Shown: positions 1 to 6,535 of the stretch, in pieces
Layout: the number at the start of each line of letters is the position of its first letter
Position numbering within the stretch: position 1 is the first letter of the stretch
NCBI GenBank assembly: GCA_003022085.1
Contig: PXQK01000062.1
Location: 1 to 8,175, forward strand
DNA from: Halobacteriales archaeon QH_10_65_19
GTDB taxonomy: Archaea; Halobacteriota; Halobacteria; Halobacteriales; Haloarculaceae
Length of the DNA: 8,175 nt
Reading direction: 5' to 3'
Translations under genes and position numbers: made by a program
The notes under the pieces: generated by a model
What the model saw: only the letters and a program-made list of their open reading frames with translations
Told to the model about the DNA's origin: nothing
Databases searched by the model: none

Positions 1-205
1 GGCGGTGCGGAGAGCGAAGCGCGCAGCGAGGCCCTCGAGTCGAGCGGTCGGGGGCTTCCCCGTCACGAATCCTCAATTCCTTTCACGAATCACTAGGCCC
101 GACGACGCTATGGAGTCACGCGTTAGGCGTTTCAGCCGGCGAAACCACCGATAGTGGGACCCGGTGCCCAAAATACTCAGTATGACAGCCGCGGGATGGT
201 AGCTG
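1..205. other. Intergenic DNA, no supported gene
   Basis: The first ~60 bases are a GC-rich run of imperfect repeats built on agcga/agcgc units, a composition common in haloarchaeal spacers. Plus frame 1 is open from base 1 to a TAG at 94-96 and could be the tail of an upstream gene, but its translation shows no recognisable motif. A 9-bp direct repeat, tcacgaatc, occurs at 63-71 and 83-91. An 11-bp perfect inverted repeat, atactcagtat, lies at 173-183. Confidence 0.4.
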
Positions 206-211
206 TTATAA
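206..211 (+). promoter_or_regulatory. TATA box of the HalX response regulator
   Basis: The sequence ttataa lies about 33-38 bp before the ATG at 244. With the usual archaeal spacing of about 26-27 bp this puts transcription start near 234-238, giving a leader of only 6-10 nt. This supports starting the protein at 244 and not at the upstream in-frame ATG at 154. Confidence 0.55.
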
Positions 212-243
212 CACTCCCGCCGCAACACCAGGATAGAAGTCAC

Positions 244-825
244 ATGCCTGGATCGAACGAATCCGAGCTGCCGCGTGCGCTTCTCGTCGACGACGAACGG
301 GAAGTTGCTGACGCCTATGCGTTGCGGCTTCGCGGTCTGTGCGAGATCGAGACCGTCTACGACGGTGAGAGCGCACTGGAGGTCGTCGAGGAGTCGACAA
401 CCGACGTGGTGCTGCTGGACAGACACATGCCGGGCATGTCGGGCGACGAGGTGCTAGACCAGCTCAACGGACGCGGGTTCGATGGCCGCGTCATCATGGT
501 GACAGCCATCGACCCCGGGTTCGACGTGCTTGACATGCCGTTCGACGACTACCTCTGCAAGCCTCTGGAGCGCGAGGACCTCCGTGGGGCCGTCAGCCAG
601 CAGTGTACGATCCTGGGTTACGAGCTGCTGGGCGAGTACTTCAGTCTCGAGTCCAAGCGGAGCGTTCTCGAGGCGGAACTCCCGGCGAACGAGCGCGAGG
701 ACCACGAGGAGTACCAGGAGCTCCAGGGGCGTACAGAGGAGCTGGCGGACCGCGCCCGGCGGCTGCTGGAGGAGCCCGCGGAGCTGTTCGAGCAGTTCAG
801 CGACGTCGAGCGCGAGGGCCGCTAA
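244..825 (+). CDS. Response regulator, receiver (REC) + HalX domain
   Basis: This is a cytoplasmic 193-aa response regulator that should accept a phosphate from a histidine kinase. REC spans about residues 10-118. Its acidic pocket is D16-D17, the phospho-acceptor is D59 (in LLDRHMPGMSG), the switch threonine is T87 and the invariant lysine is K106 (in CKPL). The rest (about 120-185) is a charged helical region matching the HalX domain, a haloarchaeal output module of unknown mechanism; there is no recognisable DNA-binding domain. ATG 244 was chosen because a TATA box lies just upstream; the open frame extends to 154, but that part contains the promoter. The stop codon overlaps by 4 nt the stop of the convergent BAT regulator. 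The nearby histidine kinase at 2444-3436 is a plausible partner, inferred only from proximity. Confidence 0.9.
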   Translation: MPGSNESELPRALLVDDEREVADAYALRLRGLCEIETVYDGESALEVVEESTTDVVLLDRHMPGMSGDEVLDQLNGRGFDGRVIMVTAIDPGFDVLDMPFDDYLCKPLEREDLRGAVSQQCTILGYELLGEYFSLESKRSVLEAELPANEREDHEEYQELQGRTEELADRARRLLEEPAELFEQFSDVEREGR

Positions 826-2363
826 GGGCGCTCCCAGTCCGTCTCGAAAAACTCCGCCAGGAGCTTGCGCTGCCCGGCCCTGAGGTGGTGCAACAGCGTT
901 GGCCCGGTGATATCGAGCGCCTCCCCGACCTCCTCCGCGGTGCTGCCGCGCGGCGACTGGAAGTAGTCCGCATAGAAGGCGGTCCGGAGCGCGCTCTCCT
1001 GGCGGTCGGTCAGCCGCTCGCTGAGTTTGTCCTGGAACGCCTGTGCGGTTCTGACCGAGCGGTCGCGCTCCCGCTTGGCGACCACGCCCACGTCGAACTG
1101 CCGGGTGAGTGCTTCCGCAATCCGTCGAGCATCCTCTTCCGGGGAGAGTTCGGTCACGACGCGGCCGCCGGCACGCCCGTACTCCGCGTCGGCAATCGTG
1201 ACTCCGTGCGACGAGAGGTGGCCAAGCGGTGTTCTCTGGTGTAGCCCGACCTCGATCGAGCCGCTCTCGCCGTGGTTGTCGATGATGCGCGTCGAGACCA
1301 CGCGGTCGTGGCTATCGAGCGTGCCAGCAACCGCTTCCGGGGAGCCCTCCTCGACGAGCAGGTAGCACAGCAGTCGGTCGTCACTCTGGGGGACGACGCC
1401 GTCGACCTCGATCGATGCGCCGCTCTCGGCGGCGGCGTCGTAGACCGGTGCGGCGCGGTCGGCGACCTCGATGGTGAGCTCGACAATAGAGTCCGACAGG
1501 AGGAGGTTCCTGTTCCGTGAGGCGTTGACTGCGAAGCCAGCCATCTCGCCCAGCGTTGCGAAACTCCCACGTTCCCGCTCGGAGAAGGCGTCCCTGTCGG
1601 CCGCGTAGATCCCGACGACGCCGTGGACGCTCGACCCGTACGTCAGGGGGATCGCCAGCAGCGACTGCAGCCCGTCGGCGAACGCTGCCCGCCGGACTCC
1701 CTCCGGGACCGACGTGTCCTCGCCGATGGGCTGGATGATCGACGGCCTCCCGCTTTCGACAACGCGCTGTTCCGGGGGCGTCTTGTTCCCGCCGAGGCTC
1801 TCCTCGATGCGCTCGAGCGTCCGTCCGGTCGACCCGGCAGCGGCCCGGACCACGATGTCCTCGCCGCCGAGTTCCCGCTCGCCGATCCAGGCGAACTCGT
1901 AGATGTCTGTCTCTCCCAGGCGCTCACAGATCGTCCTGGCGATCTCCTCGCGTGAGGACGCCCCGACCAACTCCGCCAGGATGTCGGAGATGAGTTCGTT
2001 GATGATCGTGAGCCGTTCGAGGTCGCTTTCCAGCTCCCGCCGCGACTGTTCGTCCTGTTTTCGCTCCGTTATATCCTGGAGGTAGACGGTGACCGTCCCG
2101 TCACCGGGTGCGATTGTCACCTCGAACCAGGATTCCAGCTCGGGGTAGTACTCCTCGAACTGTACCCGGTCCTGGGTCGACCGTTCGAACGCCCGCGGGA
2201 CCGCGTTGTCGACCGACTCGGGGAACAGTGTCCCTATCTCCTCCCCTGCCGGGTTCCGATCGATCTCCAGCAGCGTTGCTGCCCGCCCGTTGACGGCATC
2301 GACCGACCCGTCGGGCTCGACCTCGAGAACTCCGATCGGCGCGCCCTCAGCTCGCTCGTCCAT
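822..2363 (-). CDS. PAS-GAF-BAT-HTH_10 transcriptional regulator (bacterio-opsin activator-like)
   Basis: This 513-aa soluble protein is a sensor-transcription factor of the bacterio-opsin activator type. A PAS domain covers about residues 5-98 and ends in the typical DITERKQ motif. A short coiled-coil linker (about 100-125) follows, then a GAF domain (about 130-285; LLAIPL and GVVGIYA strands). Next comes the BAT-associated sensor region (about 290-435), and last the HTH_10 DNA-binding domain (451-506, starting LTDRQ with recognition helix around TGPTLLHHLRAGQRKL). The domain order is the standard haloarchaeal one; no domain is missing or broken. Neither ligand nor target can be read from the sequence; relatives respond to oxygen, light or redox state. 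ATG at 2363 sits ~25 bp from a TATA box, so the mRNA is probably leaderless. The gene is convergent with the HalX regulator (4-nt stop overlap) and lies 80 bp downstream of the kinase gene on the same strand, with its own promoter. Confidence 0.93.
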   Translation of the reverse strand: MDERAEGAPIGVLEVEPDGSVDAVNGRAATLLEIDRNPAGEEIGTLFPESVDNAVPRAFERSTQDRVQFEEYYPELESWFEVTIAPGDGTVTVYLQDITERKQDEQSRRELESDLERLTIINELISDILAELVGASSREEIARTICERLGETDIYEFAWIGERELGGEDIVVRAAAGSTGRTLERIEESLGGNKTPPEQRVVESGRPSIIQPIGEDTSVPEGVRRAAFADGLQSLLAIPLTYGSSVHGVVGIYAADRDAFSERERGSFATLGEMAGFAVNASRNRNLLLSDSIVELTIEVADRAAPVYDAAAESGASIEVDGVVPQSDDRLLCYLLVEEGSPEAVAGTLDSHDRVVSTRIIDNHGESGSIEVGLHQRTPLGHLSSHGVTIADAEYGRAGGRVVTELSPEEDARRIAEALTRQFDVGVVAKRERDRSVRTAQAFQDKLSERLTDRQESALRTAFYADYFQSPRGSTAEEVGEALDITGPTLLHHLRAGQRKLLAEFFETDWERP

Positions 2364-2387
2364 GTGTGATCCTGAGAAGACGTTCGC

Positions 2388-2393
2388 ATATAA
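2388..2393 (-). promoter_or_regulatory. TATA box of the BAT regulator
   Basis: On the minus strand the sequence reads ttatat, centred about 27 bp before the ATG at 2363. This predicts a leaderless transcript and indicates that the regulator can be transcribed independently of the kinase gene ending at 2444. Confidence 0.6.
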
Positions 2394-2443
2394 CCGTTGT
2401 ATCTCCCACCGTGGAACCGGGTCCTTCGGGACGGGGGGCGCTG

Positions 2444-3436
2444 CTATGCGGGTTCGACATTACACATCTCGAAGCGGGCGCCGCCGTCCGCCGACTCGGT
2501 GACTGAGACCGACCAGCCGTGTACGTCCGCGATCCGCCTGACGATCGCCAGGCCGAGCCCGGTCCCGTGATCGTGGGAGCTGTATCCGGGGTCGAAAACC
2601 TCACTCCGCCGGTCTGCGGGGATACCTGGCCCGTCGTCAGCGACGTAGAACCCGCCGGTCCGGTCGTCGACCCGGCCGACTGTTATCTCGACGTCGTCTC
2701 CGGCATGTTCGACGGCGTTCCGGAAGAGGTTCTCGAACAGCCGCTTGACACGGTCGCGGTCGGCAACCGTCGACGGGAGCGAGTCGGCGACCCGCAGGGA
2801 CGCGCCGTTGGTTTCGACCGTCGCCCAGGCGTCCTCGGCGACCTCCCCGAGGTCGACCGTCCCCTGGGGCTCGATCACCTCCTCGCCCTGGGCGAGCGTC
2901 AGCACGTCCTGGATGATCCGCTCCATCCGGTCGTGGGCCTGCTCGACGTGTTCCAGATGCTCCCCGCCGTTGTCCATCTCGCGGCCGGCCCTGAGGCGCG
3001 CTTTCGCGACGTCTAGCGGATTCCTGAGGTCGTGGCTGATAACGCTCGCTACCCGGTCGATGCCGAACTCGTTGTGCTCCTCGGCGGTGTCCGCAAACAG
3101 CACGTGGCCGGGGTCGTCCCCCTCCGGCGAGATGATCTGTGCAAGATACTGGCCGGGCGCGCTCCCCCGATTCGTGCCGTCCCCGACCCGGACGGACTGC
3201 TGGTGATCGGTTCTGAACAGTGCCGACAACGGCTGGGCGCCGTCCACTGGTTTGATGTTGTACTCCTCGAACACGGCTGTGAGCTGCTCGCCGCTTGAGG
3301 CCGGCCCGAACGCCGCGTCGAACGTATCGTTTGTCTGCTCGACTATGGGCTCCCCGTCCTCCAGGTGGTAGCTACACACGGGCCCGGGGTAGCGATGGAT
3401 CGAAACCGAGTTACGACAGTCGTTTTCCTCGATCAT
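2444..3436 (-). CDS. Sensor histidine kinase, PAS-HisKA-HATPase_c
   Basis: This is a 330-aa kinase that autophosphorylates on histidine and should pass phosphate to a REC domain. It has no transmembrane segment, so it is cytoplasmic. The N-terminal part (about residues 14-120) has the look of a haloarchaeal PAS domain (YPGPVCSYHLEDGEPIVEQ). The H-box SHDLRNPL puts the phospho-histidine at H135. The ATPase domain has the N-box (FENLFRNAVEHAG, 234-246), the G1 box DDGPGIP (267-273), the F-box VFDPGYS (280-286) and the G2 box GTGLGLAIV (291-299), so all catalytic motifs are intact. The best TATA box (3511-3518) would give a leader of about 50 nt, unlike its neighbours. The BAT regulator follows on the same strand after 80 bp. 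The HalX response regulator at 244-825 is a candidate partner. The signal sensed is unknown. Confidence 0.93.
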   Translation of the reverse strand: MIEENDCRNSVSIHRYPGPVCSYHLEDGEPIVEQTNDTFDAAFGPASSGEQLTAVFEEYNIKPVDGAQPLSALFRTDHQQSVRVGDGTNRGSAPGQYLAQIISPEGDDPGHVLFADTAEEHNEFGIDRVASVISHDLRNPLDVAKARLRAGREMDNGGEHLEHVEQAHDRMERIIQDVLTLAQGEEVIEPQGTVDLGEVAEDAWATVETNGASLRVADSLPSTVADRDRVKRLFENLFRNAVEHAGDDVEITVGRVDDRTGGFYVADDGPGIPADRRSEVFDPGYSSHDHGTGLGLAIVRRIADVHGWSVSVTESADGGARFEMCNVEPA

Positions 3437-3510
3437 ACCCGGGTGTTGGTGGCGTGGTCGGGAGCAGCATAGTCATCCCTCGCTCGGTCGTAGGCCGGTG
3501 CAGTCATTCT

Positions 3511-3518
3511 ATTATATC
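3511..3518 (-). promoter_or_regulatory. Probable TATA box for the histidine kinase gene
   Basis: The minus strand reads gatataat here, the most AT-rich element upstream of the kinase. Normal spacing gives transcription start near 3485-3490 and a leader of about 50 nt before the ATG at 3436. A weaker candidate (gactatg, about 3468-3474) would give a nearly leaderless mRNA, so the assignment is uncertain. Confidence 0.45.
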
Positions 3519-3547
3519 TTTGTATCTCGCCCGACTTAGTGATGGAG

Positions 3548-3561
3548 TCTAGCTATACAGA
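3548..3561. repeat. 14-bp TATA-containing motif, copy 1
   Basis: The sequence tctagctatacaga recurs with one mismatch at 4161-4174, in the same orientation. On the minus strand both copies read tctgtatarctaga and lie upstream of a minus-strand gene: 112 bp before the kinase start and 75 bp before the winged-helix gene start. The outer bases (tct/aga) are symmetric. It may be a shared promoter or operator element; chance cannot be excluded. Confidence 0.4.
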
Positions 3562-3599
3562 AATACAAAGCCGAACATCATGCCGACCCGTCTGCAAAC

Positions 3600-3669
3600 C
3601 TGAAACTCCCACCCAGGCGGCGCGGTACCGTGGGGATCCCACGAACTTCAGCCGTGGGAGGAGGTCAAC
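3600..3669 (+). mobile_element. Solo right-end remnant of an IS200/IS605 (IS1341/TnpB-type) element
   Basis: The segment ends with a hairpin, tcccacg (3637-3643), loop of 9, cgtggga (3653-3659), followed by ggaggtcaac. This closely resembles the conserved 3' end of haloarchaeal TnpB-type elements (from memory: a ccccac/ttcag/gtggga stem-loop followed by gga-gtcaa). That end also forms the 3' hairpin of the TnpB guide RNA. No tnpA or tnpB coding sequence remains to the left, so this would be a solo end or MITE-like remnant. An alternative hairpin, cgtggg (3629-3634) with cccacg (3638-3643), and an outer pair, ctcccac (3606-3612) with gtgggag (3654-3660), compete for the same bases. The left boundary is a guess. 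It sits in the 254-bp spacer just after the stop of the winged-helix gene and may act as a terminator there. Confidence 0.5.
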
Positions 3670-3690
3670 TGGCGTCCCCGTTCGGACGGA

Positions 3691-4086
3691 TCAGTCACCA
3701 GCCGGCTGGGGGTCACGGTGAAGGGCAGCCGAGACGCCCCCGTCGTCGAGTTCGACGGTCATGCCGTCGACGACCGCGTGGAACCTCTCGTGGTGGTGAC
3801 CGTCGGGGTCGAACACGGTCGTCGACTCGACCAGCCCCGCCTCCTGCAGCGTCTCGAGGCGCCTGTACGCCGTCGCCTTCGACACCGCGGCCTCCCTGAC
3901 GACCTCGCTCCCGCTCATCGGCTCGGAGACGACAGCCTTGAGCACCCGGCGGGTGTACTCGTCGCCGAGCAGTTCGAGCAGCTTCTCGCCCGATGCGGCC
4001 GAGGACTGGTCTCCATCCCTGCGGACGTCGTCGGCGGGCCTCTCTCTGGTCTGTGCCGGCTCGTGCGCTGTGAGCCTCGTGGCCAT
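3691..4086 (-). CDS. Winged-helix (HTH) transcriptional regulator
   Basis: This 131-aa protein is a small DNA-binding regulator of the ArsR/TrmB-like winged-helix class common in haloarchaea. Residues 1-31 are hydrophilic and probably disordered. The fold starts near SGEKLLELLGDEYTRRVL (32-49). The helix-turn-helix is about 56-85 (SGSEVVREAAVSKATAYRRL, then LQEAGLV), and the wing is about 86-107 (DPDGHHHERFHAVV). The C-terminus is acidic and carries no separate ligand domain. The start at ATG 4086 gives the long N-terminal tail; no closer in-frame ATG precedes the fold, so it was kept. The gene is divergent from the FAD oxidoreductase at 4291 across 204 bp, so it could control that gene, itself or both. 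This is inference from arrangement only. The IS605-like hairpin lies about 20 bp beyond its stop. Confidence 0.82.
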   Translation of the reverse strand: MATRLTAHEPAQTRERPADDVRRDGDQSSAASGEKLLELLGDEYTRRVLKAVVSEPMSGSEVVREAAVSKATAYRRLETLQEAGLVESTTVFDPDGHHHERFHAVVDGMTVELDDGGVSAALHRDPQPAGD

Positions 4087-4160
4087 TGTTACTGTGGTTG
4101 ACTACCCTCTCGTCCCTACAACCAGTGGCTAGCTATCGGGACCCGAGCGGACCGCCGTAC

Positions 4161-4174
4161 TCTAGTTATACAGA
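4161..4174. repeat. 14-bp TATA-containing motif, copy 2
   Basis: The sequence tctagttatacaga differs by one base from the copy at 3548-3561. It sits in the 204-bp divergent spacer between the winged-helix gene and the FAD oxidoreductase. It contains a TATA-like core readable on either strand: minus-strand use would give a leader of about 50 nt for the winged-helix gene, plus-strand use about 95 nt for the oxidoreductase. A shorter partial match, ctagctat, is at 4129-4136. Confidence 0.4.
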
Positions 4175-4290
4175 CACGGAGGAGACGAGACACGCAGTTC
4201 GTCGCCATCGACCGTCAGCGAGCGCGCTGATACGGTCGTGCGTGACTCTGTACCGGAGGGAGTTAGTCACTGAAGCCCCCATCATACGGT

Positions 4291-5322
4291 ATGAATATCG
4301 GCGTTATCGGCGCTGGCGGAGCCGCAGCGGCAGCCACGCACGTACTGGACGAGGCGCTTCCGGGGGCTGAAATCACCGTCCTCGAGAAATCAGGCGGGGT
4401 CTGCGGGCGGGCCGCGACGCGACGGCGGGGCCCGGGGACGTACGACTACGGCGCCAACTACGTCAAAGGCGGTGATCCACGGGTTGTCGAGTTACTGACG
4501 GAGGAGCTGTCGACCGAGGGGCTGGTCTCGTTCGAGGAGCCGATCTACGTCTTCGACGGGGACGGGTCGGTCTCGACGGGACGCGACAACGAGGGCCGGC
4601 GGTGGACCTACAGAGAGGGGCTGACGGCCATCGCAAAGCGGCTGTTCCGGGGGACCGACGCGACGGTCCACCGACACACTCGCGTCGAGCGGATCCGGAA
4701 CGACGGTGGCTGGCACCTCGTCGACACTGCCGGTACCCAGTGGGGTCCGTTCGACATCGTCCTGTGCAATCCGCCGGCTCCACAGACGGAGGAGCTGCTA
4801 CGGGAGGCCGACTGGGAGTCCCCGGCACGCGAGGCGCTGATCGACGCCACCTCGGCTGTCGAGTACCGGACAATCTGGACGGCGGTGCTCGGCTACGAGT
4901 TCGAGCTGTCCGTGCCGTACTACGCGCTGGTCAATCCCGGGAAGGATCACGAAATCGGCTGGATCGCGCGCGAGGAGTGCAAGCCCGGCCACGTTCCCGA
5001 CGGAGAGTCGGTACTGGTCGTCCAGGCCAACCACGACTGGTCGGTGAAGCACTTCGAGGCACCGCCAGAGCGCGTGAGCGACGAACTCGCAACGCTGACC
5101 GCCGACGTTATGAACGAAGACCGGTTGGCCGACCCGGCGTGGGTCGACCACCAGCGGTGGCGCTACGCGCTCCCGGAAAACGGCGTCGCGGGCGGCCCCG
5201 TCGAGGGCGCGGCCGAGGAGGGGCTGTACGTCCTCGGCGACTGGATCGCCGGGGACGGCAGACTACACGCCGCCCTCCGCAACGGGATCGACACGGGCGA
5301 ACGGGTCGCCCGCGACGCGTAG
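4291..5322 (+). CDS. Renalase-like FAD/NAD(P)-dependent oxidoreductase (amine-oxidase fold)
   Basis: This 343-aa cytoplasmic flavoprotein belongs to the predicted NAD/FAD-dependent oxidoreductases related to renalase and monoamine oxidase. The N-terminal Rossmann motif is GAGGAAAAA (G7-x-G9-x-x-A12), the ribose-binding acid is E32, and GGVCGRAATRR (35-45) matches the amine-oxidase second motif. The DYGANYVKGGDP stretch (52-63) fits the flavin contact region. The C-terminal FAD motif is GLYVLGDWIAGDGRLHAALRNG (311-332, with G316-D317) in the conserved position. Length and both FAD motifs are normal, so the enzyme should be functional; the substrate cannot be predicted. No strong TATA box is seen at the usual distance; the weak gagttagt near 4258-4265 or the repeat motif at 4161 are candidates. 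It is divergent from a winged-helix regulator. Carotenoid-type oxidoreductases share the same fold and are the main alternative. Confidence 0.88.
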   Translation: MNIGVIGAGGAAAAATHVLDEALPGAEITVLEKSGGVCGRAATRRRGPGTYDYGANYVKGGDPRVVELLTEELSTEGLVSFEEPIYVFDGDGSVSTGRDNEGRRWTYREGLTAIAKRLFRGTDATVHRHTRVERIRNDGGWHLVDTAGTQWGPFDIVLCNPPAPQTEELLREADWESPAREALIDATSAVEYRTIWTAVLGYEFELSVPYYALVNPGKDHEIGWIAREECKPGHVPDGESVLVVQANHDWSVKHFEAPPERVSDELATLTADVMNEDRLADPAWVDHQRWRYALPENGVAGGPVEGAAEEGLYVLGDWIAGDGRLHAALRNGIDTGERVARDA

Positions 5323-5417
5323 CTCCTCTCTCCGCTGCTCGCGATTCCGGCAGTACCATACTGATTGTCGTGAGTCGGTACGGGATCGACCGTAGTGATC
5401 TATGAAGTCACACAACG

Positions 5418-5426
5418 GTTTAATAA
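5418..5426 (+). promoter_or_regulatory. TATA box of the LEA-domain protein gene
   Basis: The sequence gtttaataa is centred about 26 bp before the GTG at 5448, so the transcript probably begins at or near the start codon. This supports the GTG start: the frame upstream closes with TAA at 5421-5423 and has no ATG. Confidence 0.6.
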
Positions 5427-5447
5427 CTGCCGCCTCTAGGTCCTGAA

Positions 5448-6473
5448 GTGGAGCGAAGGCAACTCGGACGGGCCGTTGCAGGCGCCGTTGTAGGACTCGT
5501 CGTGGTCGTCGCGCTACTTTTCCTCCTCGGGGTTATCGGCGTCCCCGACGCCGGCATAGAGGACAACGCCTGGGGCGAGGTCGAGGACGGGCGCATCGAG
5601 ATCCTGACCACCGTCTGGATCGACAACCCCAATCCCTTCAGCGTTGGTGACGACAGCGACGTCGAGTACGACGTCGAACTCGCCGGCGTCCCCATCACGG
5701 AGGGTAACGTGGGCGGCGTCGACGTCCCGTCGGGCCGGAGTACCGAAACGTTCAGTGCCGAGTTCGACTCCCGCCAGATCGCGCCGTGGTGGCGCAGGCA
5801 CGTAGCCAACGACGAGGTCAGTACCGCCGTTGTCAAAGCGACCATACACACCAGCGTCGGTCCCGGTTCAGTCTCGCGGTCGGACAGCTACGAGCACGAG
5901 ATCGAGACCGATATCGAGGGCGCACTCGACCGGAGCTTCTCCCAGTTCGAGGGGACATACAGCGCCAGCGCCGACGACGTCGGCGGGCCGGACTGGCTGG
6001 GGATCGAGCCGACCGTCGAGGTCGAAGATGTCACCACGAACTGGGGTACGGTGACCGAGGACTCGACGGAGATGGTCGTGACGGTCCGGATCCACAACCC
6101 GAACATTTACCCGATCCCGGTGCCGGGTTTTACCGGCAGTGTCGAGTTCAACGGCGTGCCGGTTGCCGACTGGGACGCCGGCGAAGTCGAGCTCCGCGAC
6201 CTCGCCGACGACGCGCTGATTGGCGGTGGCGAGTCCCAGGAGCGGGCGTTCCTGATCGCAATGGACAACCGGAACCTGGCCGAGTGGTTCGGGACCCACG
6301 TCGACAACGGGGAGGAGACCCGCGTCGTCGTCACTGGCCAGTTCGCGCTGACGGTCAGGGACGTCACCGTCGGAATCCCGCCGGGAGATGCGGGCGTGAC
6401 CTGCGAGTTCGATCTGACCACTGCGATATTCGTCGACCAGGAGGAAGGGGTGTCGTTCGATGAGTGCCGGTAA
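5448..6473 (+). CDS. Membrane-anchored protein with two LEA-14/WHy (LEA_2) domains
   Basis: This is a 341-aa protein starting at GTG. One hydrophobic segment (about residues 9-31) after a short basic N-terminus (MERRQLGR) should anchor it in the cytoplasmic membrane with the rest outside. Two tandem beta-rich domains follow, about 35-155 and 185-310. Each carries the WHy/LEA_2 signature in which a beta strand runs into an Asn-Pro-Asn motif: TVWIDNPNPFSV (55-66) and TVRIHNPNIYPIPV (212-225). The family is linked to desiccation and stress tolerance in plants and bacteria. In archaea its role is not established; a cell-surface protective or lipid-proximal function is a guess. Both domains keep the motif, so this looks like an internal duplication that has diverged. 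A small palindrome, ccggtaaccgg (6467-6477), overlaps the stop codon. It is probably monocistronic, with the next promoter just after it. Confidence 0.87.
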   Translation: MERRQLGRAVAGAVVGLVVVVALLFLLGVIGVPDAGIEDNAWGEVEDGRIEILTTVWIDNPNPFSVGDDSDVEYDVELAGVPITEGNVGGVDVPSGRSTETFSAEFDSRQIAPWWRRHVANDEVSTAVVKATIHTSVGPGSVSRSDSYEHEIETDIEGALDRSFSQFEGTYSASADDVGGPDWLGIEPTVEVEDVTTNWGTVTEDSTEMVVTVRIHNPNIYPIPVPGFTGSVEFNGVPVADWDAGEVELRDLADDALIGGGESQERAFLIAMDNRNLAEWFGTHVDNGEETRVVVTGQFALTVRDVTVGIPPGDAGVTCEFDLTTAIFVDQEEGVSFDECR

Positions 6474-6505
6474 CCGGTTGCTCCCGGCGAAACCGAGAGG
6501 GGTCT

Positions 6506-6512
6506 TTTATAT
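6506..6512 (+). promoter_or_regulatory. TATA box of the small membrane protein / PUA operon
   Basis: The sequence tttatat is centred about 27 bp upstream of the ATG at 6536, consistent with a leaderless transcript. It separates this operon from the LEA-domain gene that ends at 6473. Confidence 0.6.
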
Positions 6513-6535
6513 GGACAGACAACTGAGCCGGTCAC

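Noticed and set aside
63..91. Direct repeat tcacgaatc (two 9-bp copies, 20 bp apart) as a possible iteron, CRISPR unit or target-site duplication
   Set aside because: Only two copies, no element between them and no origin or Cas genes nearby; most likely chance or a minor binding site.
154..243. In-frame N-terminal extension of the HalX regulator from ATG 154
   Set aside because: The segment contains the TATA box at 206-211 and its translation is unlike a REC N-terminus; the receiver fold starts properly after ATG 244.
603..1244. Plus-strand open frame spanning the HalX/BAT junction
   Set aside because: It crosses two genes with complete domain structure, is Arg/Gly/Ala-rich and has no motif.
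4602..5405. Plus-strand open frame overlapping the FAD oxidoreductase in another frame
   Set aside because: Arg-rich, highly basic product; the overlapping frame encodes intact FAD-binding motifs and acidic haloarchaeal composition.
5786..6463. Arg-rich plus-strand open frame inside the LEA-domain gene
   Set aside because: Composition is typical of a +1 shadow of acidic GC-rich coding sequence; the other frame carries the membrane anchor and both NPN motifs.
6467..6477. Palindrome ccggtaaccgg over the LEA gene stop codon as a terminator
   Set aside because: Five-bp arms with a 1-nt centre cannot form a stable hairpin and no T-tract follows.
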